A stretch of DNA of 64,000 bases from Cellvibrio mixtus subsp. mixtus J3-8 (GTDB taxonomy: Bacteria > Pseudomonadota > Gammaproteobacteria > Pseudomonadales > Cellvibrionaceae): NCBI RefSeq assembly GCF_000766945.1, contig NZ_ALBT01000058.1:112539-176538 (forward strand), written 5' to 3'. The position numbers and the translations under genes are program-made. Below, in pieces: positions 16,305 to 24,712 of this stretch (position 1 is the first letter of the stretch; each line of letters begins with the position of its first letter). Under the pieces are notes generated by a model that did not search any database, was not told where the DNA came from, and worked only from the letters and a program-made list of their open reading frames with translations.

Positions 16305-17759
16305 TTAAACGTTGTAAGTGCTCGATGCAGTATTACCACCACGACCAGTCCAGTTGGTGTGGAAGAATTCACCGCGTGGTTTGTCGGTGCGCTCGTAAGT
16401 GTGCGCGCCGAAGTAATCGCGTTGGGCTTGCAGCAGGTTTGCTGGCAAGCGGGCAGTGCGGTAGCCGTCGAAGTAGGTCAGTGCTGATGTAATGGTTGGA
16501 GCGGGGATGCCGTTCACAATTGCAGCCGCAGCAACACGACGCCAGCCAGCTTGTGCTGCATCAACAGTTTTTGCGAAGTGATCATCCAGCAACAGGTTTT
16601 TCAATTCAGGATTCTTATCGAATGCTTCTTTGATGTTGCCGAGGAATGATGAGCGGATGATACAACCACCGCGCCACATCAATGCGATGCCACCGTAGTT
16701 CAAGTGCCAGCCGTATTCTTTCGCGGCTTCACGCATCAACAAATAACCTTGTGCGTAAGAAATAATTTTTGATGCAAATACTGCATCGCGCAAATCGTTG
16801 ATGAAAGCTTGTTTGTCGCCAGTGAAATTTACGGCGGGGCCTTTGATTACTTTTGCTGCTTCAACGCGCTCGGCTTTTTGTGACGACAGGCAGCGCGCAA
16901 ATACGGCTTCAGAAATCAGCGTGAGCGGTACACCCAGATCCAGTGCGATTACACCAGTCCACTTGCCGGTGCCTTTTTGGCCGGCGGTGTCGAGGATTTT
17001 TTCAACCAGTGGTTCGCCATCGGTGTCTTTGTACGCGAGGATGTCGCGGGTGATTTCGATCAGGTAGGAATCGAGTTCGCCTTTGTTCCACTCGGCAAAT
17101 ACTTCGTGCATTTCGTCTGCGCTCAGGCCGACGACTTCTTTCAGCAATTGGTAGGCTTCGCAAATTAATTGCATATCGCCGTATTCAATTCCGTTATGAA
17201 CCATTTTCACAAAGTGGCCAGCGCCGTTCTCGCCAACCCAATCGCAGCATGGGCTGCCGTCATCGACTTTGGCGGCGATGCTTTGGAAAATATCTTTTAC
17301 AAATGGCCAGGCTTCCGGTGAACCGCCGGGCATGATGGATGGCCCGGTCAATGCACCTTCTTCACCACCGGAAACGCCGGTGCCGATAAAGCGCAAACCT
17401 TTGCTCGCGAGGTACGCGGTGCGACGGTCGGTATCGGGGAAGTGGGTGTTGCCGCCGTCGATGATAATGTCGCCAGCGTCAAGGTGCGGAATTAATTGTT
17501 CAATGAAATCGTCTACCGCTTTACCGGCTTTTACCATCAGCATGATCTTGCGTGGTTTGGCCAGTGACTGCACCAGCTCTTCAATAGAGCGCGCGCCGCG
17601 AATGGTTTTGCCCTTGGCGCGGCCTTCGATGAAGGCGTCTACTTTTTCTACGGAGCGGTTGTAAGCGGTAACTGTATAGCCTTTGCTCGCCATGTTGAGG
17701 ATGAGGTTTTCCCCCATCACTGCCAAGCCAACCAAGCCTATATCGGAAAGTGGTTTCAT
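16305..17759 (-). CDS. gnd: 6-phosphogluconate dehydrogenase, decarboxylating
   Basis: A 484-residue enzyme of the oxidative pentose phosphate pathway that converts 6-phosphogluconate to ribulose 5-phosphate with NADP. The NADP loop GLAVMGENLILNM is at the N-terminus, IIIDGGNTHFPDTDRR and GTGVSGGEEGALTGPS are substrate segments, and GHFVKMVHNGIEYGDMQ contains the catalytic Lys. The C-terminal tail ends GGNTASSTYNV, typical of the long dimeric form. Full length for the family. The 258-bp upstream gap to queG holds its promoter region, in which I cannot fix a start site. Confidence 0.96.
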   Translation of the reverse strand: MKPLSDIGLVGLAVMGENLILNMASKGYTVTAYNRSVEKVDAFIEGRAKGKTIRGARSIEELVQSLAKPRKIMLMVKAGKAVDDFIEQLIPHLDAGDIIIDGGNTHFPDTDRRTAYLASKGLRFIGTGVSGGEEGALTGPSIMPGGSPEAWPFVKDIFQSIAAKVDDGSPCCDWVGENGAGHFVKMVHNGIEYGDMQLICEAYQLLKEVVGLSADEMHEVFAEWNKGELDSYLIEITRDILAYKDTDGEPLVEKILDTAGQKGTGKWTGVIALDLGVPLTLISEAVFARCLSSQKAERVEAAKVIKGPAVNFTGDKQAFINDLRDAVFASKIISYAQGYLLMREAAKEYGWHLNYGGIALMWRGGCIIRSSFLGNIKEAFDKNPELKNLLLDDHFAKTVDAAQAGWRRVAAAAIVNGIPAPTITSALTYFDGYRTARLPANLLQAQRDYFGAHTYERTDKPRGEFFHTNWTGRGGNTASSTYNV

Positions 17760-18017
17760 AGTAGTAATAGCCTATCGTTGTGGTTGATGTCCTACCCACG
17801 GAAGCATTGCAACAGGACAGTTCCGGCCATAGTACCAAGACATTGTCACTGGCCTCGCATTCGGAGGATCAGGGTGCATTGATTGACCGATTTCTAAACA
17901 CTAATGGCGCAACTCTTACGTGGTCGCGCTCTTGAAAGGGTGCGTATTATTCCCGTTTACGCGTCAAAAGAATAGCTGAAGGCGTAAAACTTCTGGCTAT
18001 TTTGGCCATTGGTTGTG

Positions 18018-19136
18018 TCAATGGGTCGGGCGGGTTTGCTGGATTTTACGTTTGCGGCGACGGTTGGGAATGGCTTGCTGGTTTAATGCCCAATCAATAT
18101 GTTCTTTAACCAGGGGAGATACCCGATCCCTTTTGCTGTTCAACGCCAGAATTATCCGTTCATCGCTCGGCGCATTCCCCAGCCCCACGGCGAGGTTCCT
18201 TAACCACCCTTCATAGCCAATGCGACGAATGGCTGAACCTTCGGTGCGGCTCAGGTATTCATTTTCGGTCCAATTAAATAAATCGACCAGATCGCTATCG
18301 GCCAATCCATGGCGAGGTAAAAAATCTTTTTCCTGTGTGAATTGCGCATATTTATTCCAGGGGCAGATAGCCTGGCAATCATCGCAACCGAAGATGCGAT
18401 TGCCGATGGGTTCGCGGAATTCCTCGGGAATAGCGCCCTTGTTTTCGATGGTCAAATAAGAAATGCAGCGACGGGCATCCAGTTCATATGGGCGAGGGAA
18501 TGCATCGGTCGGGCATACTTTCAGGCAGGCCGTACATTCGCCGCATTGGTTGGGTTGCGCGGGTTCGTCGATGGGTAAAGGGACGAAGGTAAAAATCTCG
18601 CCGAGGAAAAACCAGCTGCCTGCGGCGCTATTAATGATAAGTGTGTGTTTACCGGTCCACCCCAGGCCGGCTTTTTCAGCGAGTGGCCGTTCCATCACCG
18701 GAGCGCTATCCACAAAGGCGCGATTTTGGCCTTTGAATTCATAGCCCGCCGGTAATGCATCATCAATTTTTTGCGCAAGTACACCCAGTCGCTTGCGAAT
18801 CAACTTGTGATAATCGCGCCCTAATGTGTAGCGCGATATATAAGCCCTGGTTGGATCTTTAAGGATTTTGATTTGTTGGGTATCGCCAGGCAAATAATCC
18901 ATGCGCACTGATATCACCCGTACTGTGCCGGGTAATAATTCTGCCGGGCGCGAACGTTTGTTGCCGTGTGCGGCGAGCCATTCCATGCTGCCGTGATAGC
19001 CCTTCGCCAGCCATTCCCTAAGGCGCACTTCTGCAGTGCCCAGGTCGATATCCGTAATGCCCAACTGCTGGAAGCCCAGTTCGCGGCTCCAGAGTTTGAT
19101 ATCGCGGGCAAGTTGCTGCAGATCGGGTTGGGTCAT
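18018..19136 (-). CDS. queG: Epoxyqueuosine reductase
   Basis: A 372-residue cobalamin-dependent enzyme that reduces epoxyqueuosine to queuosine in tRNA. Two 4Fe-4S clusters are indicated by CGECTACLKVCP near residue 196 and CDDCQAICPWN near residue 250. The catalytic Asp region AFVDSAPVMERPLAEKAG and GLGWTGKHTLI are conserved. The ATG at 19136 is 133 bp from the divergent SIMPL gene. In E. coli queG lies divergent to the nnr-tsaE-amiB operon; here about 7 kb of other genes separate them. Confidence 0.95.
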   Translation of the reverse strand: MTQPDLQQLARDIKLWSRELGFQQLGITDIDLGTAEVRLREWLAKGYHGSMEWLAAHGNKRSRPAELLPGTVRVISVRMDYLPGDTQQIKILKDPTRAYISRYTLGRDYHKLIRKRLGVLAQKIDDALPAGYEFKGQNRAFVDSAPVMERPLAEKAGLGWTGKHTLIINSAAGSWFFLGEIFTFVPLPIDEPAQPNQCGECTACLKVCPTDAFPRPYELDARRCISYLTIENKGAIPEEFREPIGNRIFGCDDCQAICPWNKYAQFTQEKDFLPRHGLADSDLVDLFNWTENEYLSRTEGSAIRRIGYEGWLRNLAVGLGNAPSDERIILALNSKRDRVSPLVKEHIDWALNQQAIPNRRRKRKIQQTRPTH

Positions 19137-19269
19137 AGTGGAGTGGCAATTAACGAAAAAAGCTATTTTGCCTGAATTTGATGGGGGTTACATTTTTAAA
19201 CATTTGATTTGGCAGATATTCAGGCTTGGCGGCTATAGTGAACGGGACTTTTTTAAATGGAGTAATGCT

Positions 19270-20001
19270 ATGAAATTTCTGATTCCTGCTGTTGCGTCGT
19301 TACTGTTAAGTATCCCGGTATTTGCAACTCCCTTGCCTAATCAGGCCCATGTGTATGTAGAAGGTTCTGCCGAATTGGAGGTTGAACCCGACACTATGAC
19401 GTTTACGCTCAGCATCCAGAAAGTAGATTTGGACCTTGCCAAAGCCAAAGCAGATGTTGATGCGCGTTCACGATTGTTAATCGATGCTATCAAAAAGTTC
19501 GGTATTAAATCGGAAGATGTTGCAACTACTGCGCTCAATATTCGCCCCGAATATGAATACAAAGATAATCAGCGCGTGTTAACAGGCAATAACGTTTCAC
19601 GCCAGGTAGACATCACCTTGCGCGATTTAAAAAAATACCCCGACCTGATGAAGGCGTTAGTAGATGCAAAAATTTCTGAAACCATCAATACCAATTTAAC
19701 CGTCGCCAATAAAAAAGCGGTTGAAGAGAAAGCCCAGACGGCAGCGATGAACGATGCGCGGGCCCGTGCAGAACGTTTGGCTAAAACCCAGGGCAAGGCG
19801 GTTGGTGAGCCTTGGTCGATTTCGGAATTTAATAATCGCGGCAATGAGCGTTGGGAATTGCGGCCGGCACGTAGTTTGGCTGGCAGCTCGGCAAATATAG
19901 TAGCGGCAGCAGATATGGGTTTTAAGCGCGAAGGCGAGCCATTTGAACCTGGTGTGATGAAAATTACGGCGCAGGTTTATGTGGTTTATCTATTAAAATA
20001 G
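19270..20001 (+). CDS. SIMPL domain (DUF541) periplasmic protein
   Basis: A 243-residue protein starting at the ATG at 19270, chosen because GGAG lies 7 bases upstream and because the residues that follow (MKFLIPAVASLLLSIPVFA) form a clean signal peptide; the frame is open further upstream, but that part overlaps queG. The mature part matches the SIMPL/YggE family: VYVEGSAELEVEPDTMTFTL, RPEYEY, then DARARAERLAKTQGKAVGE. E. coli YggE is linked to oxidative stress defence; the biochemical function is unknown. Confidence 0.88.
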   Translation: MKFLIPAVASLLLSIPVFATPLPNQAHVYVEGSAELEVEPDTMTFTLSIQKVDLDLAKAKADVDARSRLLIDAIKKFGIKSEDVATTALNIRPEYEYKDNQRVLTGNNVSRQVDITLRDLKKYPDLMKALVDAKISETINTNLTVANKKAVEEKAQTAAMNDARARAERLAKTQGKAVGEPWSISEFNNRGNERWELRPARSLAGSSANIVAAADMGFKREGEPFEPGVMKITAQVYVVYLLK

Positions 20002-20117
20002 TGCGGTTTTTTCTGCCAAGTCTTAACGTATCTGTTTTGCTTTAAGCATCGATGGATGGCACATAAATAGTTAAATAAAAACTTGTCGGCGTTATTTACA
20101 ACAGATGCCATAAAAAT

Positions 20118-20162
20118 AAATTGCGTTTACTTTTCCTATTGAAAGTAAACGCAATTTTTCAT
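20118..20162 (+). terminator. Strong intrinsic terminator after the SIMPL gene
   Basis: AAATTGCGTTTACTTT (20118-20133) and its exact complement at 20142-20157 form a 16-bp stem with an 8-base loop, followed by T residues. It lies about 115 bp past the stop. The 336-bp gap 20002-20337 otherwise holds only the promoter region of the next gene. Because the A/T ends are symmetric the hairpin may work for both strands. Confidence 0.85.
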
Positions 20163-20337
20163 TTGGCTCAGCTTTTGCTTTGGGTGTTGCTGCTGAATAT
20201 CCAGTCAAGGAAACTGTGAAACTTTTCTCATTTTGAGTTTCGCTGATTGATATGCCAGCACAACCTCAACGGATACATAACTCACAGTTGTATCTACACC
20301 CGATCATTATGTTTTTAGTACTGAAGGATCTGATGCC

Positions 20338-21408
20338 ATGACTCTTTTCAAAAAACTTGCGTTAACTGTTGCCCTGGCCCTGCCAGTAGCAGCTCACGCT
20401 GACACTATTTCTCCAGAAACTTACGCTGCTACCCTCGGAGTTGGCGAAAGTGTGACTATCACCAAAACCGTAACTGTTGAAGAATCTGTAAGCAGTGGTG
20501 TACTCGACGTTGTATTTTTGATTGATACTTCCGGCAGTATGGGCGGCGTTATTGCGGCTGCAAAAGCGGCGGCGGCAAACTTGTTGACTGGCTTGGCTGG
20601 TTTCGGTGATTTGGCTACTGGTACCGGTTATTACAGTGAGCCAGGTTCAGGCTTGAATACCGACCTGACCACCAACACTGCTGCCGGTGTTGCTGCGATT
20701 AATGCCATTAACCTGGGTGATGGCGGTGGCGGCGGTGACTTCCCTGAAGAAGGTATCCATGCGGTTGAATTGGCAGCGACCAATACTTCCTGGAGACCCG
20801 GTTCTTCACGTTTCGTTATCGCTTTAGGTGATGCTACGTTCAAAGAATCTGATGGCTCAACCCTGGCATCAGCGCAAGCTGCTCTGGCTGCTAACGATGT
20901 AACTTTCATCGGTATCGACTTTGGCAACATGACTCAAACCGCATGGGGCGGCATTGACCCTACCCTGTTGGCAACTGCTACCGGTGGTAGCGTAGTATCA
21001 AGTGCTATTGATCCAAGTGCATTGATTGCTTCAATTCTTGCAAGTGTTGAAGACTCTTTCGCTACTTACAGCAAAGTAAGTGTTGGCGATCTGGGTGCAG
21101 GTTTGCCAGGTGTTGGTGTTTCTGTAACTTGCTTGACGGCAGACACCGGTACTTGCGTGGGTGATTCTGCGGTTGGTTCTTTTGACCGTAGCGTATCCCG
21201 TTCATTCACCTACTCTGTAACCTTCACCGGTTTGGAAACTGGTACCCACTCTTTCCTGACCCGTGGTCTGGTTGATGGCGCTATCGTTGCCAGTGAGAGA
21301 GACACCATTACCGTAACTGGTGCTGATGTTCCAGAGCCAAGCAGCATCTTGTTGTTGGGTGTTGGTTTGTTGGGCCTGGGTTTGACCCGTCGTCGTATGA
21401 AAGCTTAA
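20338..21408 (+). CDS. VWA domain protein with PEP-CTERM sorting signal
   Basis: A 356-residue exported protein. Signal peptide LFKKLALTVALALPVAAHA; von Willebrand factor A domain at about 55-245 with the metal-binding MIDAS sequence FLIDTSGSMGG (Asp63). The C-terminus is a textbook PEP-CTERM tail: VPEPSSILLLGVGLLGLG followed by TRRRMKA, that is, PEP motif, hydrophobic helix, basic end. PEP-CTERM proteins are processed by an exosortase and go to the cell surface or matrix. No exosortase gene lies in the window. The ATG at 20338 has AAGGA 9 bases upstream; an in-frame ATG at 20332 is too close to that site. Confidence 0.92.
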   Translation: MTLFKKLALTVALALPVAAHADTISPETYAATLGVGESVTITKTVTVEESVSSGVLDVVFLIDTSGSMGGVIAAAKAAAANLLTGLAGFGDLATGTGYYSEPGSGLNTDLTTNTAAGVAAINAINLGDGGGGGDFPEEGIHAVELAATNTSWRPGSSRFVIALGDATFKESDGSTLASAQAALAANDVTFIGIDFGNMTQTAWGGIDPTLLATATGGSVVSSAIDPSALIASILASVEDSFATYSKVSVGDLGAGLPGVGVSVTCLTADTGTCVGDSAVGSFDRSVSRSFTYSVTFTGLETGTHSFLTRGLVDGAIVASERDTITVTGADVPEPSSILLLGVGLLGLGLTRRRMKA

Positions 21409-21422
21409 TTGTTACCATGCGT

Positions 21423-21452
21423 AAAAAAGCGGCCGTAATGGCCGCTTTTTTT
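21423..21452 (+). terminator. Intrinsic terminator after the PEP-CTERM gene
   Basis: AAAAAAGCGGCC (21423-21434), loop GTAAT, and GGCCGCTTTTTT (21440-21451) form a perfect 12-bp stem with a T-run. It starts 15 bp past the stop codon. The PEP-CTERM gene is therefore probably monocistronic and the TPR gene separately transcribed. Confidence 0.92.
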
Positions 21453-21534
21453 ATTGGTGCAGTAGTAGAATCGCCAACAATAATTAAAGTGTTTTTTCGT
21501 CATCGCATCTATTCAAAGAAAGGAGTTGGCAATA

Positions 21535-23412
21535 GTGAGAGCCACGGCATCGTTATTTTCTGTTTCACCTCGTCTCGCACATGTAAAACCATTGTGCGCG
21601 TTGCTTCTTGGGTGCTGGTTAAGTATGGGCACTGGCACTGCAACAGCCGCGATCATCGGTGGAGATCCCCAATCGGCATTTAGCGATAACGGAGCAAATT
21701 CTGCTCCTTCCATTGATATACAAAATCGCCCCGGAGCGGAGGCTTTTACCAATGTTTCGTTTGGGGGGGGTGCGGAAGGGTTAAGAAAACTTGGCCAGAC
21801 TGCACGCGATGCAATCAAAAAATACCCGAAATCCGGCTTGGCCCATGAAGTGTTGGGTACGGCTTTATTTTATTCGGGTGATATGAAAGGTGCGCTTGAG
21901 GAGTTTTCGATTGCAACACGATTGGAACCGCAGCAAGTGGGCCCCTGGGTGAAGTTGGGTATTACCCAAATGGAATCGGGAAGCATTGACTCGGCGGAGG
22001 TTTCATTGCAAAAAGCATTAGCGCTCAAGCCGGATAATCGTATTGCCAACCAGCGTCTTGGCCTGTTGTACGAATACCAAAAAAAATACACCGCCGCGAT
22101 TGAATATTTGCAAAAAGGCTTAAAAGGAACTGGCAATAATTATTTGGGAGTTGCACCGAATCTTGCGCAATTATTGAATCGACAAAAACGTTACAAGGAT
22201 GCCATTGACACGCTGGCTCCACGCGCGCCGTTAACCTTGATGGATCCGGTGGTCCATATCATTTTGGCTGCATCCTATTCCGGTGCGCAGCAGTTTGATA
22301 AAGCGAGTGAACGATATTCCCGCGCTGTTGAATTGCAACCTGAGAGTAAAGAATATCAATTAGGGTTAGCAATTAGCCAGCGAGAGGGAAAGCAATTGGC
22401 CGCAGCGACAGACACGTTGAAAAAACTGATTGTCAAAAATCCCGATTGGAGGCCCGCTTACCTTGAGCAAGGCGAACTGGCGTTAGCTGCTGGAAAAGTT
22501 GCCGACGCTGAAGCCGCGTTTAATACGGCGATTAACAAAGGTGCTGATGCGGCCTCAATCGATTATAAACTTGCACAGTATTACGTGGCCCACAAGCAAA
22601 CCAGGGAAGCGATTGCACGGTTGCGTAATGGAATTGATAAAGGTGCAGTACAGCCAGAAACCTATGCAATGCTGGCCGAGCTTGAGCGATCTCAAAATAA
22701 TGTGGACGCAGGTTTGGCAGCATTGCGCGCGGGTATCGATAAATTTCCACAAAACGGATTGTTGCAATTCCGGTTGGGGAGTGAGCTTGCTGCCTTGCGT
22801 CGTTATGATGAGTCGTTGCCGTATTTTGACAAGGCCCATCAGCTGAAACCGCAAGATGCTGATATTTTGCGTTCCTATAGTTTGGTGCAAAGTAAATCCG
22901 GTAAAACAGCTGATGCTGCAGCAACTGCCGGAAAATTGTATAAGGTGCGTGGGGAACAAACACCGGAAGCACTGTTTTACGCAACCCTGTTACAACAAGA
23001 CAAACAATTAGCGGAAGCGGCAGCGATTTATCAAAAAATTCTTACACAAGAACCGGGCAATCTGGTTGCATTGAATAATTTCGCTTCATTATTGGCAGAA
23101 CAAGGCAAGCTGGATGACGCTGAAAAAGCCGCTAGAAAAGCCAGTGAGTTATCCAAGGGTAATGCACAATTGCTGGATACCCTCGGATGGATTTTGTATC
23201 AGCAAAAACGGTACAAGGAATCCCTCGATGTATTGGCTGACGCAACAAAAGCCAAGCCGGATATTGCAGTCATTCACTATCATACCGGCGTGGTGCAAAC
23301 GGCAATTGGCAATACTGCTGCTGCGAAAAAATCCTTGGCGCAGGCATTGAAGCTGGATGGCAACAGCTATTGGGCGGCGGATGCAAAGCAACGCCTGGCG
23401 GCCAATCCTTAA
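21535..23412 (+). CDS. TPR repeat protein, exported
   Basis: A 625-residue protein with a GTG start at 21535, chosen because AGGAG at 21521-21525 lies 9 bases upstream; the TTG at 21526 touches that site. The N-terminus has a hydrophobic export segment (LCALLLGCWLSMGTGTATA). Most of the rest is tetratricopeptide repeats, visible as about a dozen blocks such as VLGTALFYSGDMKGALEEF, LGLLYEYQKKYTAAIEYL and LGWILYQQKRYKESLDVL. TPR proteins of this size often accompany exopolysaccharide/PEP-CTERM systems, and a PEP-CTERM gene lies just upstream, but a link is only suggested by position. Confidence 0.83.
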   Translation: MRATASLFSVSPRLAHVKPLCALLLGCWLSMGTGTATAAIIGGDPQSAFSDNGANSAPSIDIQNRPGAEAFTNVSFGGGAEGLRKLGQTARDAIKKYPKSGLAHEVLGTALFYSGDMKGALEEFSIATRLEPQQVGPWVKLGITQMESGSIDSAEVSLQKALALKPDNRIANQRLGLLYEYQKKYTAAIEYLQKGLKGTGNNYLGVAPNLAQLLNRQKRYKDAIDTLAPRAPLTLMDPVVHIILAASYSGAQQFDKASERYSRAVELQPESKEYQLGLAISQREGKQLAAATDTLKKLIVKNPDWRPAYLEQGELALAAGKVADAEAAFNTAINKGADAASIDYKLAQYYVAHKQTREAIARLRNGIDKGAVQPETYAMLAELERSQNNVDAGLAALRAGIDKFPQNGLLQFRLGSELAALRRYDESLPYFDKAHQLKPQDADILRSYSLVQSKSGKTADAAATAGKLYKVRGEQTPEALFYATLLQQDKQLAEAAAIYQKILTQEPGNLVALNNFASLLAEQGKLDDAEKAARKASELSKGNAQLLDTLGWILYQQKRYKESLDVLADATKAKPDIAVIHYHTGVVQTAIGNTAAAKKSLAQALKLDGNSYWAADAKQRLAANP

Positions 23413-23422
23413 GTATTTTCGA

Positions 23423-23462
23423 TGTCCCCTGTGAATAGTTGAGAGGCTGTTCGCAGGGGACA
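23423..23462. other. Inverted repeat between the TPR gene and the LytTR gene
   Basis: TGTCCCCTG (23423-23431) and CAGGGGACA (23454-23462) form a perfect 9-bp stem, extendable to 13 bp with one G-T pair. It begins 11 bp past the TPR stop and lies between convergent genes. There is no clear T-run on either side, so it may terminate weakly or protect the transcript end. Confidence 0.55.
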
Positions 23463-23544
23463 ATGGTGAAAAATTCTATCGCTCCCTGGTGAAATCAATA
23501 AAACTCCACGTGGTATTTATGTATTTTGTAATCAGCGTGGGAAT

Positions 23545-24255
23545 TTAAAATTCCATATGCTGTTTCAGTTCCCGTGCATGGCGGCGTGAGGCAATTACTT
23601 CAGTACAATCTTGCATAATAATCATCACACCATCGCCAATCCAAGGCTCGATACGATCAATAAAGTTCAAATTAATAATTTCCTGGCGATTTGCGCGAAA
23701 AAAAGTTTCCGGGTCAAGGCGTGCTTCCAGGTAATTTAATGGGCGCAGTACTGGTGCACTTAACGCGCCGAAAAATAAACGGACATAATTTCCTTCTACA
23801 GCGATGCGGCTGATTTCCCGAAGTTTTATGAAATGGCAGCGCTCACCTTCACGGATAAAAATATGTGCGTCCAGGCTTTTTTCCGGTTGGTTAAATGGAA
23901 CGTGCTGTGCCCGCCTCGCTAATTTCCCAAGGGCTGCATCCAGGCGATCGCGGGTGATGGGTTTGAGTAAGTAATCCAGCGCATTGGATTCAAATACGTG
24001 TACGGCGTGTTCTTCATAAGCAGTAGTAAAAATAACGCCGGGCGTGTGCTCGCTATGTTCCAATACATCAAATCCGCTACCCTCAGCTAAATTGATGTCC
24101 AACAGCACCAGATCCGGGCGCAATTGGTTGATCGCTGTAATGGCTGTTTGTACATCGCTCGCTTCACCGGCGATGCTGTATTGGGGGAAATGTTGTAGCA
24201 ATCCTGCCAGCTCTTTGCGTGCGAAGCGTGAATCATCAACGATCAGGATTTTCAT
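23545..24255 (-). CDS. LytTR family response regulator
   Basis: A 236-residue two-component regulator. The receiver domain (residues 1-115) shows the acidic pair D7/D8, the phosphorylated Asp53 in LVLLDINLAEG and Lys98 in DYLLKPI. The C-terminal LytTR DNA-binding domain spans about 130-230, with YVRLFF, FFRANRQEIINLNFIDRIEP and SRRHARELKQHM. Such regulators usually pair with a LytS-like or 5TM histidine kinase; none is in the window. The stop lies at the 3' side of the convergent TPR gene. Confidence 0.92.
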   Translation of the reverse strand: MKILIVDDSRFARKELAGLLQHFPQYSIAGEASDVQTAITAINQLRPDLVLLDINLAEGSGFDVLEHSEHTPGVIFTTAYEEHAVHVFESNALDYLLKPITRDRLDAALGKLARRAQHVPFNQPEKSLDAHIFIREGERCHFIKLREISRIAVEGNYVRLFFGALSAPVLRPLNYLEARLDPETFFRANRQEIINLNFIDRIEPWIGDGVMIIMQDCTEVIASRRHARELKQHMEF

Positions 24256-24313
24256 GGCCTTGAGTCTCTGTAGCGAAACTTATTATTTTTAGGCGTGCGA
24301 ATGGTTTGCGGAA

Positions 24314-24688
24314 TTATGCGCAAATTTGGGCGATGTATTCCTTCCACGCGACTATGTCAGTGCCTTCGGAATCAAACAAGCTTAAGCCCAATAAATAATC
24401 CCCGCTCGCTGCTTGTGGTCTGCACCATTTGACTTCGGTGACTAATAAAAACTGCCGATTACCATCGGCATCGCGAATGCAGCAGCGCAAGATAATATCG
24501 GTTGCTACTGCCTGGGTGGCGATAACGCGCAATCCATTGGCCGATATATCCAGGCTTTGGGTGATGACCAGGGTGGGATCACCGTTGGCGGACGAATCCA
24601 GTTCGATAATCACGATGAGTTGATTGTCCAGCCGGAACTCCTGGCGCTGTTCGGGATTGTTGTGGTTATTATCCATAGGGCTGTCCAT
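24314..24688 (-). CDS. PilZ domain protein
   Basis: A 124-residue single PilZ domain. Both c-di-GMP-binding motifs are present: RxxxR at residues 15-19 (RQEFR) and DxSxxG at 47-52 (in LDISANGLRV). It should be a cytosolic c-di-GMP receptor. It begins 24 bp after the stop of the DUF1631-like gene on the same strand and is probably cotranscribed with it, with the LytTR gene following 58 bp later. Confidence 0.9.
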   Translation of the reverse strand: MDSPMDNNHNNPEQRQEFRLDNQLIVIIELDSSANGDPTLVITQSLDISANGLRVIATQAVATDIILRCCIRDADGNRQFLLVTEVKWCRPQAASGDYLLGLSLFDSEGTDIVAWKEYIAQICA

Positions 24689-24712
24689 GAATATCGGTAT
24701 GGTTTTGGTTGG

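Noticed and set aside
19036..19269. Longer N-terminus for the SIMPL protein
   Set aside because: The extension overlaps queG and precedes a clean signal peptide with its own ribosome site at 19270.
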